The position numbers and the translations under genes were made by a program. A DNA stretch of 6,264 nucleotides from Gammaproteobacteria bacterium. GTDB lineage: Bacteria; Pseudomonadota; Gammaproteobacteria; Enterobacterales; Psychrobiaceae. Of this stretch, positions 5,978 through 6,264 are shown one piece after another. Positions within the stretch are counted from its first letter, which is position 1; each line of letters opens with the position of its first letter. Location: positions 1-6,264 of the forward strand of contig JABSRS010000212.1 in assembly GCA_013214885.1 (NCBI GenBank). The letters are read 5' to 3'. The notes beneath the pieces are model-generated. The model searched no databases and was not told the DNA's origin. It was given only the letters and a program-made list of their open reading frames with translations.

Positions 5978-6264
5978 ATGACCCAAATTTCTTGTGTCGC
6001 CCTTGATTTGTTACGAGATAAAATAGATATTGTTGACAATAAGTTGATCGACTTATTAGCCCAGAGGCTTGCCTTAGTGGCGCAGGTCGGCGAGGTGAAG
6101 AGCGACGCAGGCGTGCCAATTTATGCGCCTGAGCGTGAAGCAAGTATGTTGGCAAAGCGTCGTGTGGAAGCTGAAGAGGCTGGTATTGGTGGCGATTTAA
6201 TTGAAGATATCTTAAGGCGCTTAATGCGCGAATCATATCACCGTGAAAAAGACACCGGATTCAA
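5978..6264 (+). CDS. tyrA: Chorismate mutase / prephenate dehydrogenase (T-protein), N-terminal part
   Basis: The window holds the first 95 codons plus two bases; the gene runs off the right edge. The visible part is the AroQ-type chorismate mutase domain that turns chorismate into prephenate. It matches E. coli TyrA closely: LRDKID at 12-17, [17 protein letters not shown] at 26-42, [16 protein letters not shown] at 47-62, [14 protein letters not shown] at 74-87. By comparison with the E. coli mutase, the active-site residues are Arg13, Arg30, Lys41, Arg53 and Glu54, all present. The resemblance to TyrA rather than PheA, together with aroF just upstream, implies a prephenate dehydrogenase domain beyond the edge, giving 4-hydroxyphenylpyruvate for tyrosine. 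The ATG at 5978 has a strong AAGGAG at 5963-5968, nine bases upstream. The 24-bp gap after aroF, occupied partly by a palindrome, points to co-transcription. Confidence 0.95.
   Translation, partial: MTQISCVALDLLRDKIDIVDNKLIDLLAQRLALVAQVGEVKSDAGVPIYAPEREASMLAKRRVEAEEAGIGGDLIEDILRRLMRESYHREKDTGF

Noticed and set aside
5955..6236. Open frame of 93 codons on the minus strand
   Set aside because: It is antisense to the well-identified chorismate mutase domain of TyrA.
1..6264. A novel defence, mobile or CRISPR-type system
   Set aside because: No repeats with spacers, transposase, integrase, toxin-antitoxin or nuclease motifs were seen; the genes are transport, sensory-like and tyrosine-pathway functions.

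Overview
The window looks like chromosomal DNA of a marine-type gammaproteobacterium, probably of the Alteromonadales (Shewanella-like). This rests on the AT-leaning base composition and on two proteins, AroF and the chorismate mutase domain of TyrA, that resemble the E. coli proteins almost motif for motif. The species cannot be named from sequence alone. All genes read as intact except the two cut by the window edges. No RNA genes, insertion sequences or CRISPR arrays were seen.

Positions 1-3717 (plus strand) hold most of a nucleoside-type ABC importer operon of the BMP/YufNOPQ (NupNOPQ) kind: the last codons of a probable BMP-family substrate-binding protein, a double-domain ATPase, and two BPD_transp_2 permeases. 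The genes are tightly coupled. The first stop and the next start share one base. The two later junctions each overlap by exactly 8 bp (ATGAATAA and GTGGATAA). This pattern and a GGTGA ribosome-binding site argue that the second permease begins at GTG 2764, not at the upstream TTG 2719. The importer probably takes up purine or other nucleosides, but no catabolic gene is present to fix the substrate.

Positions 3714-4685 (minus strand) hold a gene not recognised by name. It encodes two membrane helices around a helical periplasmic region, followed by a degenerate PAS-like domain and no output domain. It converges on the importer operon with overlapping stop codons (TTAA). It is visibly AT-richer than its neighbours.

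Positions 4686-4867 form a divergent intergenic region. It carries a perfect 10-bp direct repeat with a 22-bp period, just upstream of a weak candidate promoter for the aromatic genes.

Positions 4868-6264 (plus strand) hold aroF (tyrosine-type DAHP synthase) and the start of tyrA (chorismate mutase/prephenate dehydrogenase), the first and last committed steps toward tyrosine. The order is the same as in E. coli. A perfect 18-bp palindrome covers the end of aroF. Most of the window is ordinary. The observations most worth a second look are the sensor-like protein without an output domain, the direct repeat upstream of aroF, and the palindrome between aroF and tyrA.
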